From NCBI GenBank assembly GCA_902623075.1, contig CACNSD010000007.1, positions 1 through 64,000 of the forward strand: a stretch of 64,000 nucleotides of DNA, written 5' to 3'. The position numbers were made by a program, and so were the translations under genes. The DNA comes from an uncultured Pelagibacteraceae bacterium. GTDB taxonomy: Bacteria > Pseudomonadota > Alphaproteobacteria > Pelagibacterales > Pelagibacteraceae. Position 1 is the stretch's first letter. Every line of letters starts with the position of its first letter. The notes beneath the pieces were generated by a model. The model ran no database searches and had not been told where the DNA came from. It worked only from the letters and a program-made list of their open reading frames with translations. Of this stretch, positions 27,320 through 36,496 are shown in pieces.

Positions 27320-27348
27320 TTGCCATTTAATGACTTTATAGCTATAGA
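27320..27348 (+). promoter_or_regulatory. Putative sigma70-type promoter for pyrB
   Basis: TTGCCA (27320-27325) and TATAGA (27343-27348) are separated by exactly 17 nt in the 42-nt gap between ruvX and pyrB. The -10 box lies only 10 nt before the pyrB ATG at 27359. A transcript started here would have a leader of just a few bases and would be almost leaderless. The match is good by eye but unproven. Confidence 0.4.
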
Positions 27349-27358
27349 GTTAATTTTA

Positions 27359-28300
27359 ATGGCAATTAAAACCAATAACGCTGTTAAAATTTCTCAAAAA
27401 CATCTATTAGGAATCCAAGATTTATCAGTAAATGATATAAATTATATACTTGATGAATCAGAAGCTTTTATAAAATTAAATCAGAGTAAAAATAAAAAAA
27501 GCGATGTATTAAGAGGTAAAACTCAAATTAACTTATTCTTTGAACCATCCACAAGAACTCAAAGTTCTTTTGAACTTGCTGGAAAAAGACTTGGTGCAGA
27601 TGTTATGTCGATGAATATGGGCAACTCAGCAATTAAAAAAGGTGAAACTTTAATTGATACAGCAATGACTTTAAATGCAATGCATCCTGATATTATTGTG
27701 ATCAGACATCAAGACTCTGGTGCTTGTAATCTTCTATCACAAAAAGTTAATTGTGTTGTACTAAATGCTGGCGATGGAAGACGTGAACACCCTACCCAAG
27801 CGTTGCTAGATGCATTAACAATTAGAAATCGAAAAAAAAAAATTCAAGGATTAAAAATAGCAATATGTGGAGATATACTTCATTCCAGAGTAGCTAGATC
27901 AAATATTTATCTTCTTACAATGTTGGGAGCAGAAGTTAACATAGTTGCACCTACAAATCTTATGCCAAAAGAAATTGAAAAGTTTGGTGTAAATATTTTC
28001 ACTAATATGAAAAAAGGTGTCAAAGATTGTGACATTGTGATGATGCTTAGATTGCAGAATGAAAGGATGACAAGTTCATATCTTTCATCAAATAGAGAGT
28101 ACTATGAATATTATGGTTTAACACCTGATAAACTCGATCATGCAAAATCAGATGCTTTAATTATGCATCCTGGCCCGATGAATAGAGGAATTGAAATTGA
28201 TACAAGATTAGCAGACGACATAAACAAAAGTGTTATTAAGGAACAAGTAGAATTAGGTGTTGCTGTAAGAATGGCATGTTTAAAAATATTTTGTGAATAA
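27359..28300 (+). CDS. pyrB: Aspartate carbamoyltransferase catalytic subunit
   Basis: Forms carbamoyl-aspartate from carbamoyl phosphate and aspartate in pyrimidine synthesis. 313 residues from the ATG at 27359 ([19 protein letters not shown]); a longer in-frame start (TTG at 27320) overlaps the putative promoter and is disfavoured. The carbamoyl-phosphate motif [22 protein letters not shown], the VIRHQDSGA segment, [12 protein letters not shown] and [13 protein letters not shown] are all present. It abuts the next gene with no gap, a degenerate dihydroorotase homologue that in related systems acts as a structural partner of the enzyme. Confidence 0.97.
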   Translation: MAIKTNNAVKISQKHLLGIQDLSVNDINYILDESEAFIKLNQSKNKKSDVLRGKTQINLFFEPSTRTQSSFELAGKRLGADVMSMNMGNSAIKKGETLIDTAMTLNAMHPDIIVIRHQDSGACNLLSQKVNCVVLNAGDGRREHPTQALLDALTIRNRKKKIQGLKIAICGDILHSRVARSNIYLLTMLGAEVNIVAPTNLMPKEIEKFGVNIFTNMKKGVKDCDIVMMLRLQNERMTSSYLSSNREYYEYYGLTPDKLDHAKSDALIMHPGPMNRGIEIDTRLADDINKSVIKEQVELGVAVRMACLKIFCE

Positions 28301-29587
28301 ATGAAAAAACAGTATTTTATAAATGCAAATATTATAGATCCTCATAACTCTATTAACGAAAATGGTGGATTAATAATTAGTGAAGATGGAAAAATAGAGG
28401 CTATTGGAAAAAAAGTTAATACTAATAATTTGCCAACTAGAGAAAAGCCTACTGATTTAAAAGGAAAATATATTTTCCCAGGTCTTGTAGATATGAGAGT
28501 ATTTGTAGGTGAGCCTGGATATGAATATAAAGAAAATTTCAAAACATTAAGTAATGCCGCATTATCAGGAGGAGTAACTTCTGTTGTAACAATGCCTAAT
28601 ACAGATCCAATTATAGACAACGTATCGATTGTAGATTTTTTAAAAAGAAGAGGAAGAGACAAATCTAAAATAAACATCTTTCCTTGCGCCTCATTAACTC
28701 AAAATACCGATGGCACCAATATGACTGAATTTGGGTTACTGGCTAAAAAAGGAATTATTGCTTTCACAGATGGTCTAAAAACAATTCAAAATACTAGACT
28801 AATGTCTAGAATTATGAATTCAGCCAAGGATTTGGGATGCCTTATAATGCAACATGCTGAAGATTACGATTTAGCGAAAAATGGAATGATTAATTCTGGT
28901 ATTATTGCAACTAAACTAGGTTTATCAAGCATACCAGATATTGCAGAAAGGATTATTATAGAGAGAGACCTTACTCTTTTAGAAAAAACTAAATGTAGAT
29001 ATCATATATCTCAACTATCAGTAGGAAAATCTGTTGATATAATCAAGGAGCGTAAACAAAATCTTAAATTCACTTGTGGTGTATCAATAAATAATCTCTC
29101 ATTAAATGAAAATGATATTGGAGATTTTAGAACATTTTTAAAATTATCACCTCCCCTGAGAACAGAAGAAGATAGAGAAACATTAGTCCAAGGTTTAAAA
29201 GACAAAACTATTGATGTTATCGTTTCTGACCACAAACCTGAAGATGAGGAGTCAAAACGATTAACTTTTGCGCAAGCAGCAACAGGAGCATCTGGTATTG
29301 AAACATTATTATCATTAAGTTTAGAATTATTTCACAACGGATCTGTGAAACTTGAAACTATCATTCAAGCTTTAACATCTAATCCAGCAAAAATATTAAA
29401 TATAAATAAAGGAAACCTGACAATTGGTAATGATGCAGATTTTTGTATAGTGGATATCAATAAACCATGGATTGTAAAGAAAGAAAATTTAATCTCAAAA
29501 TCTAAAAATACTTCAATTGAAGATAAGAAACTTCAAGGAAAAGTAACCAATACATTTGTAAAAGGTATAGAATTATTTAAAATATAA
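28301..29587 (+). CDS. Dihydroorotase-like amidohydrolase, probably non-catalytic (PyrC')
   Basis: A 428-residue protein of the type I dihydroorotase fold. The frame is clear (KYIFPGLVDM, SGGVTSVVTMPNT, GLKTIQNTRLM, HAED, YHISQLSV, VSDHKPED, FAQAATGASGIETLLS). However, the strand-1 metal motif D-x-H-x-H is replaced: GLVDMRVFVGEPG has Arg66 and Phe68 at the two histidine positions, and the substrate-binding Arg of LREPG is Gly70. Loss of these residues predicts little or no hydrolytic activity. In Pseudomonas an inactive PyrC' is required for PyrB assembly; the gene-to-gene contact with pyrB suggests the same here. A true dihydroorotase should be encoded elsewhere. Often annotated pyrC. Confidence 0.88.
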   Translation: MKKQYFINANIIDPHNSINENGGLIISEDGKIEAIGKKVNTNNLPTREKPTDLKGKYIFPGLVDMRVFVGEPGYEYKENFKTLSNAALSGGVTSVVTMPNTDPIIDNVSIVDFLKRRGRDKSKINIFPCASLTQNTDGTNMTEFGLLAKKGIIAFTDGLKTIQNTRLMSRIMNSAKDLGCLIMQHAEDYDLAKNGMINSGIIATKLGLSSIPDIAERIIIERDLTLLEKTKCRYHISQLSVGKSVDIIKERKQNLKFTCGVSINNLSLNENDIGDFRTFLKLSPPLRTEEDRETLVQGLKDKTIDVIVSDHKPEDEESKRLTFAQAATGASGIETLLSLSLELFHNGSVKLETIIQALTSNPAKILNINKGNLTIGNDADFCIVDINKPWIVKKENLISKSKNTSIEDKKLQGKVTNTFVKGIELFKI

Positions 29588-29589
29588 TA

Positions 29590-30168
29590 ATGGAACTTTT
29601 TATAATAGGTATATCCTCATACCTAATGGGATCAATTCCATTTGGATTAATTTTAACTAAAATATTTTTAAAAAAAGATATTAGAGAAATTGGTTCTGGT
29701 AATATCGGCGCAACAAATGCTTTAAGAGCTGGTAACAAACTAATTGGTTATTCAACACTATTACTTGATGTGTTTAAAGCAGTAATACCTGTTTTATATA
29801 TAAAAATTAATTTCCTTGATGCGGTTCATATATCAGCTTTATCTGCTTTTATAGGACATGTGTTCCCGGTATGGTTAAAATTTAAAGGTGGTAAAGGTGT
29901 AGCTACATATATTGGAATACTTGTTTCATTAAATATTATTTATGGTTTAGTATTTGGTGTTTGTTGGTTAATAATTTTTTTTATTTCTAAATATTCCTCT
30001 CTAGCTTCTTTAATAGGATCATTTTCTATACCTGTTTATATTTTAATTGTGGATGGTTTAGAAAATGTATTTTTTTACTTGATAATGTTTATTTTAATAA
30101 TTTTCACCCACAGAGAAAATATTAAACGCTTGAAAAATAAAGAAGAAACTAGAACAAGAATTTATTAA
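29590..30168 (+). CDS. plsY: Glycerol-3-phosphate acyltransferase PlsY
   Basis: Membrane enzyme that acylates glycerol-3-phosphate with acyl-phosphate, the first step of phospholipid synthesis. The 192-residue protein has about five hydrophobic helices and the three family motifs: YLMGSIPFGLILTK near 12-25, IGSGNIGATNALRAG near 35-49 and GHVFPVWLKFKGGKGVATYIG near 88-108. It is 2 nt after the PyrC' gene. In many alphaproteobacteria dprA separates plsY and topA; here only 37 nt do. Confidence 0.96.
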   Translation: MELFIIGISSYLMGSIPFGLILTKIFLKKDIREIGSGNIGATNALRAGNKLIGYSTLLLDVFKAVIPVLYIKINFLDAVHISALSAFIGHVFPVWLKFKGGKGVATYIGILVSLNIIYGLVFGVCWLIIFFISKYSSLASLIGSFSIPVYILIVDGLENVFFYLIMFILIIFTHRENIKRLKNKEETRTRIY

Positions 30169-30205
30169 TTTGACTATCAAACTCTTTTAAGTAGTTTGTT
30201 ATTTT

Positions 30206-32788
30206 ATGAATCTAGTCATCGTAGAAAGTCCTGCTAAAGCAAAAACAATCAACAAATATTTAGGTGATAATTATACCGTTTTAGCTAGCTATGGTCATAT
30301 TAGAGATCTTCCTTCGAAAAATGGATCAGTTGACCCTGACCAAAATTTTAAAATGGAATGGGAAGTTGACAGCTTTTCAAAAAAATATCTTAAAGAAATT
30401 ACAGATGCTGCAAAAGACTCTTCGAAAATAATTCTTGCTACTGACCCAGATCGCGAGGGTGAAGCAATAGCGTGGCATGTAAAAGAATATTTAGATGAAA
30501 AAAAACTTTTAAAGGATAAAGAAATTGAACGTGTGGTATTTAACGAAATAACAAAAAAAGCCGTCACACATGGCATTGAAAATCCAAGACAGATAGAGCC
30601 TTTATTAGTCGATGCATACATGGCTAGAAGAGCACTAGATTATTTGGTGGGATTTAATATATCACCAATACTTTGGACTAAACTACCTGGTTCAAAATCT
30701 GCCGGTAGAGTTCAATCTGTTGCACTGAAATTGATTACAGAAAGAGAGCATGAAATTGAATTATTCAAGCCTGAGGAATTTTGGACTTTAAGTATTAATT
30801 TTCAGGATAAAAACAAAAGCAATATTACAGCAAGTATTTCTCAACTTGATGGAGAAAAAATTGAAAAATTTTCATTTAAAAATAAAGAAGAAATTAAAAA
30901 GGCAATTTCTAATATCAAGACCAAAAAATTTAACATAACTGATATTTCCTCAAAAGTTGTAAGCAGAAATCCCTCGGGACCCTTTACTACTTCAACACTT
31001 CAACAAGTTGCTTCTAGTAGATTGGGTTTTGGTGCATCAAGAACAATGCAAATAGCACAAAAACTTTATCAGGGAATAGAAATTGAGGGAGATACAGTTG
31101 GGTTAATTACTTATATGAGAACGGATGGAACTAATTTATCAGCTGATGCTGTATCTGATTTTAGAAATTTTATTAAAAAAGAATATGGAAACGAATACTT
31201 ACCAGAAAATCCAAATAATTACTCAGGAAAAAAAGCAAAAAATGCTCAGGAAGCTCATGAAGCAATAAGACCAACAGATATTAATAGAAATCCAGTTTCT
31301 GTTAAAAAGTATTTAAGTTCAGATCAGCAAAAATTATATTCTTTAATTTGGTCTAGGGCTCTATCGTCTCAAATGGAAACAGCAAAATTTGATAGAAATA
31401 CAATAACAATTGAGTCTGAAAACGGTAAAACTATATGTAAATCAAGCGGATCGGTTTTGAAATTTGATGGATTTTTAAAAGTTTATTCAAATCAAAGCAA
31501 AGATGATGATGAGCAAATTTTACCTGAGATGTCAAAAGGACCTATTAATGTAGAGGCTCTTATTGATGAACAACATTTTACCCAACCTCCCCCACGTTAC
31601 TCTGAGGCAAGTTTGGTTAAAAAATTAGAAGAGTTAGGAATTGGTAGACCTTCAACTTATGCTAGTATAATTTCAACAATAGCAAATAGAGGTTATGCAG
31701 AAATAGTTAATAAAAGATTTTTTCCAACTGACAGAGGTAAATTAATTTCTGCGTTTTTAGAAAAACTATTTTCAAAGTATGTGGATTATAATTTTACAGC
31801 TGGACTAGAGGATCAGCTAGATGAAATAACTTCAGGAAAAGAAAGTTGGTTAAAAGTTCTAGAGATGTTTTGGAAAGACTTTAATAACAATTTGTCAGAG
31901 GTAAAAGAAAAAAGGACTAGAGAAGTTTTAGATCTTTTAAATGAAAGTTTGGGAGCATTGATATTTGACACTGATAAAGAAGGAAAGATAGTTAGAAAAT
32001 GTCAGTTATGCGATACTGGTTCACTGAGTTTAAAAAATAGTTTTAGAGGAGGTGCTTTTATTGGATGTTCAAATTATCCAGAATGTAAATTTACTAGACC
32101 ATTATCAAAAGCTAAAGCAGCTGCTCAATCACAACTAGCGGAACCAAAATTTCTTGGAAAACACGAAAATGGAAATGATATTTTTCTAAAAAATGGAAGA
32201 TTTGGTCCTTATCTTCAGTATGAGAAAGTTCTTGAGGAGAATGTTGAAGAAGAAAAACCTAAAAAAAGAAAAAAAACTAAGAAAAAAAAGCCTGAGGTAA
32301 ATGAACTATTGAAAAATGTGTCTATACCAAAAGGTATTGAATTAGAAAGTATTGACTTAGATAAAGCAAAATTTTTATGTTCGCTTCCTAAATCATTAGG
32401 TGTTAATCCAGAGAATCAAAAAGAAATCACCTTAAATACTGGTAGATTTGGACCGTATTTAAAATGTGAAAATAAATCAGCTAGATTAGAAAATGTAGAA
32501 GAAATTTTTTCTATAGGTTTGAATAGAGCTATTACATTGATAGCTGAAGCAAAACCTGGAAGAATGTCCTCATCAATCATAAAAGATTTAGGAGAACATC
32601 CAGAAGATAAAAAACCAGTTCGAATCATGAAAGGTCAATATGGACCATACATAAAGTATAAATCTCTAAATGCGACAATACCGGAGGAAAAAGACCCAGT
32701 AGAGCTAACGATGGAAGAGGCACTTATACTAATTGAGAAAAGAAGAGAATACGATAAAAATAAAAAAGCAAAAAAAAAGAAAAAATGA
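30206..32788 (+). CDS. topA: DNA topoisomerase I
   Basis: Type IA topoisomerase that relaxes negative supercoils. 860 residues. The Toprim domain begins LVIVESPAKAKTINKYLG with the acidic ATDPDREGEAIAWHV segment near 77-92. The catalytic tyrosine is in GLITYMRTDGTNLS near residue 303, and the YSEASLVKKLEELGIGRPSTYASII segment follows. At the C-terminus one four-cysteine zinc finger (CQLCDTGSLSLKNS to CSNYPEC) and three repeats of the GRFGPYLQ/GRFGPYLK/GQYGPYIK type occur, ending in a run of lysines. Its TGA overlaps the next ATG by 4 nt. Confidence 0.97.
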   Translation: MNLVIVESPAKAKTINKYLGDNYTVLASYGHIRDLPSKNGSVDPDQNFKMEWEVDSFSKKYLKEITDAAKDSSKIILATDPDREGEAIAWHVKEYLDEKKLLKDKEIERVVFNEITKKAVTHGIENPRQIEPLLVDAYMARRALDYLVGFNISPILWTKLPGSKSAGRVQSVALKLITEREHEIELFKPEEFWTLSINFQDKNKSNITASISQLDGEKIEKFSFKNKEEIKKAISNIKTKKFNITDISSKVVSRNPSGPFTTSTLQQVASSRLGFGASRTMQIAQKLYQGIEIEGDTVGLITYMRTDGTNLSADAVSDFRNFIKKEYGNEYLPENPNNYSGKKAKNAQEAHEAIRPTDINRNPVSVKKYLSSDQQKLYSLIWSRALSSQMETAKFDRNTITIESENGKTICKSSGSVLKFDGFLKVYSNQSKDDDEQILPEMSKGPINVEALIDEQHFTQPPPRYSEASLVKKLEELGIGRPSTYASIISTIANRGYAEIVNKRFFPTDRGKLISAFLEKLFSKYVDYNFTAGLEDQLDEITSGKESWLKVLEMFWKDFNNNLSEVKEKRTREVLDLLNESLGALIFDTDKEGKIVRKCQLCDTGSLSLKNSFRGGAFIGCSNYPECKFTRPLSKAKAAAQSQLAEPKFLGKHENGNDIFLKNGRFGPYLQYEKVLEENVEEEKPKKRKKTKKKKPEVNELLKNVSIPKGIELESIDLDKAKFLCSLPKSLGVNPENQKEITLNTGRFGPYLKCENKSARLENVEEIFSIGLNRAITLIAEAKPGRMSSSIIKDLGEHPEDKKPVRIMKGQYGPYIKYKSLNATIPEEKDPVELTMEEALILIEKRREYDKNKKAKKKKK

Positions 32789-33069
32789 AAATAATTAAAA
32801 TTATAATTTCCGTTTTATTCATTTCTTTATTTAGCTTAACATTTTCATCTGCTGAGGATTGTTCAAAATATGATAAGTTAAGTAAAGAGTATGCAAAATG
32901 TACATCTGATAGATTAAAGAAAGAAACCTCACAAAAAGCAGAGGAAATAAGATCTAAAACAGCAAAAAAAATTGAGGAAGGTAAAAAAAGATTAAAGAAT
33001 TTTAATTTAAAAGATAAACTAAAAAAATTTAAAAATAGTAAAACTCATAAAGAGTTTTCTGAAAAATAA
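32785..33069 (+). CDS. Small secreted lysine-rich helical protein, unknown function
   Basis: A 94-residue protein I do not recognise. The first 23 residues (MKIIKIIISVLFISLFSLTFSSA) form a clear signal peptide with an A-x-A-like end. The mature chain has two cysteines close together (EDCSKYDKLSKEYAKCTSDRL, spaced by 14) that could form a disulfide. A highly charged, probably helical Lys/Glu tail follows (KKETSQKAEEIRSKTAKKIEEG, then KLKKFKNSKTHKEF). Its ATG overlaps the topA stop by 4 nt and the next gene starts 1 nt after its stop, so it is firmly embedded in an operon and should be a real gene. A periplasmic structural or nucleic-acid/wall-binding role is only a guess. Confidence 0.8.
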   Translation: MKIIKIIISVLFISLFSLTFSSAEDCSKYDKLSKEYAKCTSDRLKKETSQKAEEIRSKTAKKIEEGKKRLKNFNLKDKLKKFKNSKTHKEFSEK

Positions 33070-33070
33070 A

Positions 33071-33532
33071 ATGGATTTTGAAGATAAAATTAAAAAATTA
33101 CAAATTAATTTACCAGAGGCGAAACCACCTGTTGGATCTTATGTTGCAACAAAAATTATTGGTAATTTACTTTATATTTCGGGACAGATTTCTATTTCAG
33201 AAAATGGTGAATTAATTAAAGGAAAAGTTGGAAAAGATTTATCTGTAGATGATGGTTACAAAGCGGCTGAAAGGTGTGGTTTAAGTATTATATCTCAAGC
33301 AAAAGTAGCTTGTAGTGGAGATCTTTCTAAAATTAAATCTTGTGTAAAATTAACTGGTTATGTTAATTCAACTGATAACTTTACAGATCAACCAAAAGTA
33401 ATTAATGGTGCCTCTGATTTAATCGCTTCTGTTTTTGATGAAGCAGGAATGCATACAAGAGCAGCTGTAAGCACAAATAGCTTACCTCTTGGTGTGTCTG
33501 TTGAAGTTGATGCAATTTTTGAGTTAAATTAA
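33071..33532 (+). CDS. RidA-family (YjgF/YER057c/UK114) protein
   Basis: Member of the Rid superfamily, whose archetype hydrolyses reactive enamine/imine intermediates from PLP enzymes. 153 residues, slightly longer than RidA itself. It shows YISGQISISENGELIKGKVGKDL, GYKAAERCGLSIISQAK, VKLTGYVNSTDNF and the end ASVFDEAGMHTRAAVSTNSLPLGVSVEVDAIFEL, where the TRAAVS arginine fits the conserved catalytic Arg. The exact subfamily is not certain. It is 1 nt from the stop of the convergent ugd gene, leaving no room for a terminator. Confidence 0.9.
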   Translation: MDFEDKIKKLQINLPEAKPPVGSYVATKIIGNLLYISGQISISENGELIKGKVGKDLSVDDGYKAAERCGLSIISQAKVACSGDLSKIKSCVKLTGYVNSTDNFTDQPKVINGASDLIASVFDEAGMHTRAAVSTNSLPLGVSVEVDAIFELN

Positions 33533-33533
33533 A

Positions 33534-34832
33534 TTATCTTCCAACACCGAAGTATTTAAAACCTAGTTTTTTAATTTTATCTGGTGAATAAATATTTCTC
33601 AAATCATAAATAATAAGTTTTTTATTTTTTGAAAATTTTTTGAAATTAATTGATTTAAAATCATTCCATTCCGTATGTATAATTACAATATCTGATCCTT
33701 TAATTGACTCCTCTATTGAATTAGAAAATTCAACATTTTTTAATTTTTTAAATTCTTTTTTTGATCCTGTAGGATCATAATATTTAATCTTTGCACCTTT
33801 TTTGGATAAAAAAGGTATTAATTTTAAGCTAGACGAGTCTCTCATATCATCGGTATTTGCTTTAAAAGTTACACCTAAAAAAGATACGACTTTATTTTTA
33901 GTTTTATTATTTAAAATGAAACTAACTCTTTTGGATAATAATTCAGATCTTAAATAATTAGATCTTATAACGCTTTTTACGACTGATAAATTAGTTTTAA
34001 ATTTATCAGCAGTTGAAACTAAAGCTTTTGTATCTTTTGGAAAACATGAGCCACCGTATGCAGGTCCAGCTCTCAAAAATCTACTACCTATCCTTTTATC
34101 AAGTCCAATTCCTATTGAGATATCCTCAATATCTATACCTGTTTTTTCACATAAATTTGCTATTTCATTTATAAAGGTAATTTTCGTTGCTAAAAAAGCG
34201 TTCGAGGCATATTTAATTAATTCTGCTTCTCTTCTTTTTGTAGAAACAAATTTTGCACCTTTTGATATTAATGGTGAATATAAACTTTTTAATATTTTCT
34301 GTGATTTACTATCATTTGACCCAACTACCACTCTATCTGGATAGATAAAATCTCTAATAGCCTCTCCTTCTCTTAAAAATTCAGGATTGGAAACAACTGA
34401 AAAAAAATTTTTATTAACTTTTTTAAAAATAATTTTTTCAATCTCATCACCTGTTGTTACTGGAACGGTCGACTTATTAATTATAATTTTAAATTTTTTA
34501 ATAGATTTGGAAATTTCCTTTGCAACAGCATATACTTGACTTAAATCTGCACTATTACTATTTTTTTTTGTTGGTGTACCTACACATATAAAAACAATAT
34601 CTGATTTTTCCACTGACTCTTTTAGGTTAGTTGAAAAATTCAGTCTTTTATTTTTATAGTTTTTTAAAACCAGTTCTTCTAGACCAGGTTCATAAATAGG
34701 AATTATGCCTTTCTTTAAATTGTTAATTTTTTTTATATCTTTATCTACACATATTACATTATTACCTAAGTCAGAAAAACAGGCTCCACTTACTAAACCA
34801 ACATAACCTGTACCAATCATACATAATTTCAT
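33534..34832 (-). CDS. ugd: UDP-glucose 6-dehydrogenase
   Basis: NAD-dependent four-electron oxidation of UDP-glucose to UDP-glucuronate for cell-surface polysaccharide. The 432-residue protein has the dinucleotide fold MKLCMIGTGYVGLVSGACFSDLGN at the N-terminus, FICVGTPT near 81-87, NKSTVPVTTGD, SNPEFLREGEAIRDF and the catalytic-cysteine motif YGGSCFPKDTKAL with C263. The C-terminal domain LGVTFKANTDDMRDSSSLKLIP binds UDP. It overlaps galU by 4 nt; GalU supplies its substrate, so the pair is a small pathway operon. GDP-mannose dehydrogenase is related, but the galU partner supports Ugd. Confidence 0.95.
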   Translation of the reverse strand: MKLCMIGTGYVGLVSGACFSDLGNNVICVDKDIKKINNLKKGIIPIYEPGLEELVLKNYKNKRLNFSTNLKESVEKSDIVFICVGTPTKKNSNSADLSQVYAVAKEISKSIKKFKIIINKSTVPVTTGDEIEKIIFKKVNKNFFSVVSNPEFLREGEAIRDFIYPDRVVVGSNDSKSQKILKSLYSPLISKGAKFVSTKRREAELIKYASNAFLATKITFINEIANLCEKTGIDIEDISIGIGLDKRIGSRFLRAGPAYGGSCFPKDTKALVSTADKFKTNLSVVKSVIRSNYLRSELLSKRVSFILNNKTKNKVVSFLGVTFKANTDDMRDSSSLKLIPFLSKKGAKIKYYDPTGSKKEFKKLKNVEFSNSIEESIKGSDIVIIHTEWNDFKSINFKKFSKNKKLIIYDLRNIYSPDKIKKLGFKYFGVGR

Positions 34833-35644
34833 ATTTTTCCAATTTCTTTTGAGGAGTTGATGTAGCCTCTCATTGTTCCACAGTCAAGATACTTACCTTC
34901 AAAATTATGAGCTATAAATTTTTCTTTTTCATTTATTAATAACTGTATTGCGTCAGTAATATGTATTTCTTTACCTTTAGCAGGTTTAAGAGATTTTATT
35001 TTTTTAAAAATTGTTCGTGGTAATATATATCTTCCAATAACGGCATTGTTAGATGGAGCTTTTTTTACTGGTGGTTTTTCAACTACACCATCTATAACAT
35101 AATCTCTTTTATTTAATTTTTTATTAATTTTATATATTCCCCATCTTGAAACATTGTTTTTTTTTACTTTCATAGATGCTATAATTGAAGCTTGATATTT
35201 TTTGTGAGTCTTGATCATTGATTTAGAACAATTTTTTTTAATTATTAAATCATCTGGTAACAACATTAAAAAATATTTATTTTTAATATATTTTTGTGCC
35301 TTAAGGACAGCATCACCTGTGCCCTTTGGAATATTTTGAAATACAAACCTAATTTTATTTTTATATTTAAGTATCTTTTTATATTCATTAATTATTCTAG
35401 GATCTTTCTTTTTTTTTATAATATTTTTATAAAACTGATCACTATAAAAATATTTTTTTATCATTATTTTTTTAGTGGAGATGATAAATATAATCTCTTT
35501 AATACCTGCCTCAATACATTCATCAAGAATGTATTCAATTCCAGGTCTTCCATTTATCGGAAGAAGCTCTTTAGCAAAAACACTTGTTAAAGGTAATAAT
35601 CTAGTTCCAAGTCCAGCTAAAGGAATAATTGCTTGTTTAATCAT
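34829..35644 (-). CDS. galU: UTP-glucose-1-phosphate uridylyltransferase
   Basis: Makes UDP-glucose from UTP and glucose-1-phosphate. The 271-residue protein has the nucleotidyltransferase start AIIPLAGLGTRLLPLTSVFAKELLPI with the consensus Lys, then PGIEYILDECIEAGIKEIIFI, LMLLPDDLI, VVEKPPVKKAPSNNAVIGRYILP and GKYLDCGT. Lysine-rich and AT-rich like its neighbours. First gene of the galU-ugd operon, divergent from panC across 34 nt. Confidence 0.95.
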   Translation of the reverse strand: MIKQAIIPLAGLGTRLLPLTSVFAKELLPINGRPGIEYILDECIEAGIKEIIFIISTKKIMIKKYFYSDQFYKNIIKKKKDPRIINEYKKILKYKNKIRFVFQNIPKGTGDAVLKAQKYIKNKYFLMLLPDDLIIKKNCSKSMIKTHKKYQASIIASMKVKKNNVSRWGIYKINKKLNKRDYVIDGVVEKPPVKKAPSNNAVIGRYILPRTIFKKIKSLKPAKGKEIHITDAIQLLINEKEKFIAHNFEGKYLDCGTMRGYINSSKEIGKI

Positions 35645-35678
35645 TTAAATGTTTTACTTATTAAATATTTTTATACAA

Positions 35679-36494
35679 ATGAAAATTTTATTAAACAATA
35701 CTTCATTATTTGAATCATTAAGGCCATTTAATGACCTCGGCTTTGTTCCTACTATGGGTGGAATACATAAAGGTCATTTATCATTGATAAATAAATCAAA
35801 TAAACTTTGTAAAAAAACAATTGTAAGTATTTTTGTTAATCCAAAACAATTTAACAGCAAAAAAGATTTAAGATCCTATCCAAGAAATATCAAAAAAGAT
35901 TTAAAAATTCTTAAAAAAAGCAAAAAAGTTGATTTTGTTTATCTTCCTAAATTTAAAGATATATACAAAGATAAAAAAAAATCAAAAATTACATTACTTA
36001 AGAAAGATAAAATTTTGTGTGCAAAATTTAGAAAAGGTCATTTTGAAGGCGTTTTAGATGTAATGAGTAAACTAACCAAAATTATAAATCCTCAAAAAAT
36101 ATTTATGGGAGAGAAAGATTTTCAACAATTATATTTGGTAAAAAAAAAATTAGAAAGAACATATAAAACCAAGGTCATTCCTTGTAAAACAATTCGTGAT
36201 AATAATAATGTAGCACTTTCTTCAAGAAACTTTCTTTTAAAGAAGCCCAATTTAGTCATAGCAGCAAAAATTTATGAAAAACTAGTAAATATTAAAAAAT
36301 ATATTAAAAATAAGAAAAATATTAGAAGCTTTTTAAATCTTCAAGAAAAAGAATTAAAAAATAATTATAAAATTAAAATCGATTATTTAGAGCTAAGAAA
36401 TATAAAAAATTTAAAAATTTCAAGTACAAATAAAAATTCCAGATTATTTATTGCTTATTATTTAAATAATGTCAGATTGATTGATAACCTGTAA
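35679..36494 (+). CDS. panC: Pantothenate synthetase
   Basis: ATP-dependent condensation of pantoate with beta-alanine to pantothenate, the CoA precursor. 271 residues from the ATG at 35679 (MKILLNNTSL); an in-frame ATG at 35649 would add ten hydrophobic residues not typical of PanC. Motifs are GFVPTMGGIHKGHLSLI (HIGH-like), VSIFVNPKQFN, FEGVLDVMSKL, FMGEKDFQQLYLVK and TIRDNNNVALSSRNFLL. Only 2 nt separate its stop from that of the convergent mgtE. No panB is next to it. Confidence 0.95.
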   Translation: MKILLNNTSLFESLRPFNDLGFVPTMGGIHKGHLSLINKSNKLCKKTIVSIFVNPKQFNSKKDLRSYPRNIKKDLKILKKSKKVDFVYLPKFKDIYKDKKKSKITLLKKDKILCAKFRKGHFEGVLDVMSKLTKIINPQKIFMGEKDFQQLYLVKKKLERTYKTKVIPCKTIRDNNNVALSSRNFLLKKPNLVIAAKIYEKLVNIKKYIKNKKNIRSFLNLQEKELKNNYKIKIDYLELRNIKNLKISSTNKNSRLFIAYYLNNVRLIDNL

Positions 36495-36496
36495 TT

